A stretch of DNA of 64,000 nt from Hydrogenedens sp964549105. GTDB lineage: Bacteria > Hydrogenedentota > Hydrogenedentia > Hydrogenedentales > Hydrogenedentaceae. This document shows, in pieces, positions 63,517 to 64,000 of the stretch; the first letter of the stretch is position 1; each line of letters starts with the position of its first letter. The notes below the pieces were generated by a model. That model worked only from the letters and a program-made list of their open reading frames with translations. It searched no databases and was not told the origin of the DNA. The position numbers and the translations under genes were made by a program. The stretch is from assembly GCA_964549105.1 (NCBI GenBank), contig CAZJTZ010000005.1:1-64000 (forward strand). The letters run 5' to 3'.

Positions 63517-64000
63517 AAGCCTGCTTGAACCCTGCCAGTAGCGCGGTATAGGTTTAATAAACTTATTCTATGTGTAACCATTTGTCCTTGAAAATTTGCT
63601 TGAGCTATAACTGGCTCTGCATTTGTAATATCTACAAATCCAATTGTGTATCGTTCCTTTGTCTGGCCAGAAGGCAATAATCTACCGCCTGGACTAAAAA
63701 TGTGAGCAAACCACTTGGTATTCCTATTAATTTCACATTCTTCACCACTATACGCCGCAGAGGCAGACGGACTACCTTCTAAATCTAACAATGGAATATT
63801 CACTATTCTCAGTCCCAACAAATCCGGAGTTGCAACAGGTGTAGGCAAATTATTCCCGCACTTATCTATCAACGAGTATAAAATTGGAATCGGTTCTACT
63901 ACTCCTTCCAAATTTCTAAAATCTACAAGAGTAAGGATTGTTTCTCCTCCAAAATCCATATATCCCCCATACCCCGAGCGTGATTCAATAGGGACATAAA
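63513..64000 (-). CDS. GspH/FimT-like pseudopilin, C-terminal part (cut by window edge)
   Basis: The minus-strand frame is open to the window edge: codons upstream of the ATG at 63959 read YVPIESRSGYGGY without a stop, so that ATG is probably internal. The visible 162 residues are a beta-rich head ending TIGFVDITNAEPVIAQANFQGQMVTHRISLLNLYRATGRVQAGL. The final strand followed by TGRV is the usual end of GspH/FimT pseudopilins. Its position directly before GspI-, GspJ- and GspK-like genes supports this. The N-terminal prepilin signal would lie outside the window. Confidence 0.6.
   Translation of the reverse strand, partial: YVPIESRSGYGGYMDFGGETILTLVDFRNLEGVVEPIPILYSLIDKCGNNLPTPVATPDLLGLRIVNIPLLDLEGSPSASAAYSGEECEINRNTKWFAHIFSPGGRLLPSGQTKERYTIGFVDITNAEPVIAQANFQGQMVTHRISLLNLYRATGRVQAGL

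Noticed and set aside
63513..63959. Complete 148-aa gene starting at the ATG at 63959
   Set aside because: The frame stays open upstream to the window edge with sensible sequence, so this is the C-terminal part of a longer gene.

Overview
The window looks like a chromosomal segment of an AT-rich, Gram-negative, heterotrophic bacterium. Evidence for an outer membrane is a KDO transferase (waaA), a TPR-containing secretin, a PilM-PilN/PilO/PilP-like inner-membrane set, several lipoproteins and large secreted proteins. The mix of DUF1080, PhoPQ-activated-pathogenicity-related hydrolase, PEGA-SUMF, GLUG-type and giant pseudopilin-associated proteins, plus an acidic EGE-rich tail, resembles uncultured phyla such as Hydrogenedentota or other PVC/FCB-like lineages. 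That placement is inference. A run of exactly 100 N (40536-40635) shows this is a draft or metagenome scaffold. I saw no rRNA, tRNA, CRISPR array or complete insertion sequence.

Left part (1-7.5 kb): the start of a secreted GLUG-like protein runs off the left edge. A FHA-GAF-AAA+-Fis sigma-54 activator (865-2766, minus) follows. Divergent from it lies what I consider the most interesting item: two identical 15-bp palindromes, a textbook -24/-12 sigma-54 promoter, and a ~300-nt non-coding transcript with strong hairpins, C-rich anti-Shine-Dalgarno-like segments and a strong intrinsic terminator (2831-3282). Then come sat, a glycosyltransferase and xylB.

Central part (7.6-38.9 kb): a minus-strand sugar-uptake operon (lipoprotein, RbsC-like permease, large unknown protein), a TrmH-like methyltransferase, and a plus-strand parA-parB-serS-sirtuin block. 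A tiny orphan GspF-N-like protein has its own strong promoter. A 1645-aa PKD/PqaA-type lipoprotein follows, then tyrS-recO and two secreted hydrolase-like lipoproteins, an ExeA-like ATPase, a DUF4177-like small protein, a glycosidase-like/Na+-symporter pair, a sigma-factor-like protein with a C-terminal anti-sigma zinc-binding motif, a TPR protein, a second sugar ABC importer and waaA. Neither ABC importer has an ATPase gene in the window, so shared ATPases encoded elsewhere are likely.

Right part (39-64 kb, all minus strand): a type II secretion / type IV pilus-like gene set. Reading in the direction of transcription from the right edge, it has GspH-like, GspI-like, GspJ-like and a 2537-aa GspK-like pseudopilin with MopE-type metal-binding repeats and a lamin-tail-like segment. 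Next are a beta-helix surface protein with five inserted jelly-roll-like modules and its probably frameshifted continuation, and a PEGA-SUMF lipoprotein. After a new promoter come a PilM-PilN fusion, PilO-like, PilP/GspC-like and the secretin. The set reads as one export machine plus its giant surface cargo or tip proteins. The assembly ATPase and the full platform protein are not in the window.
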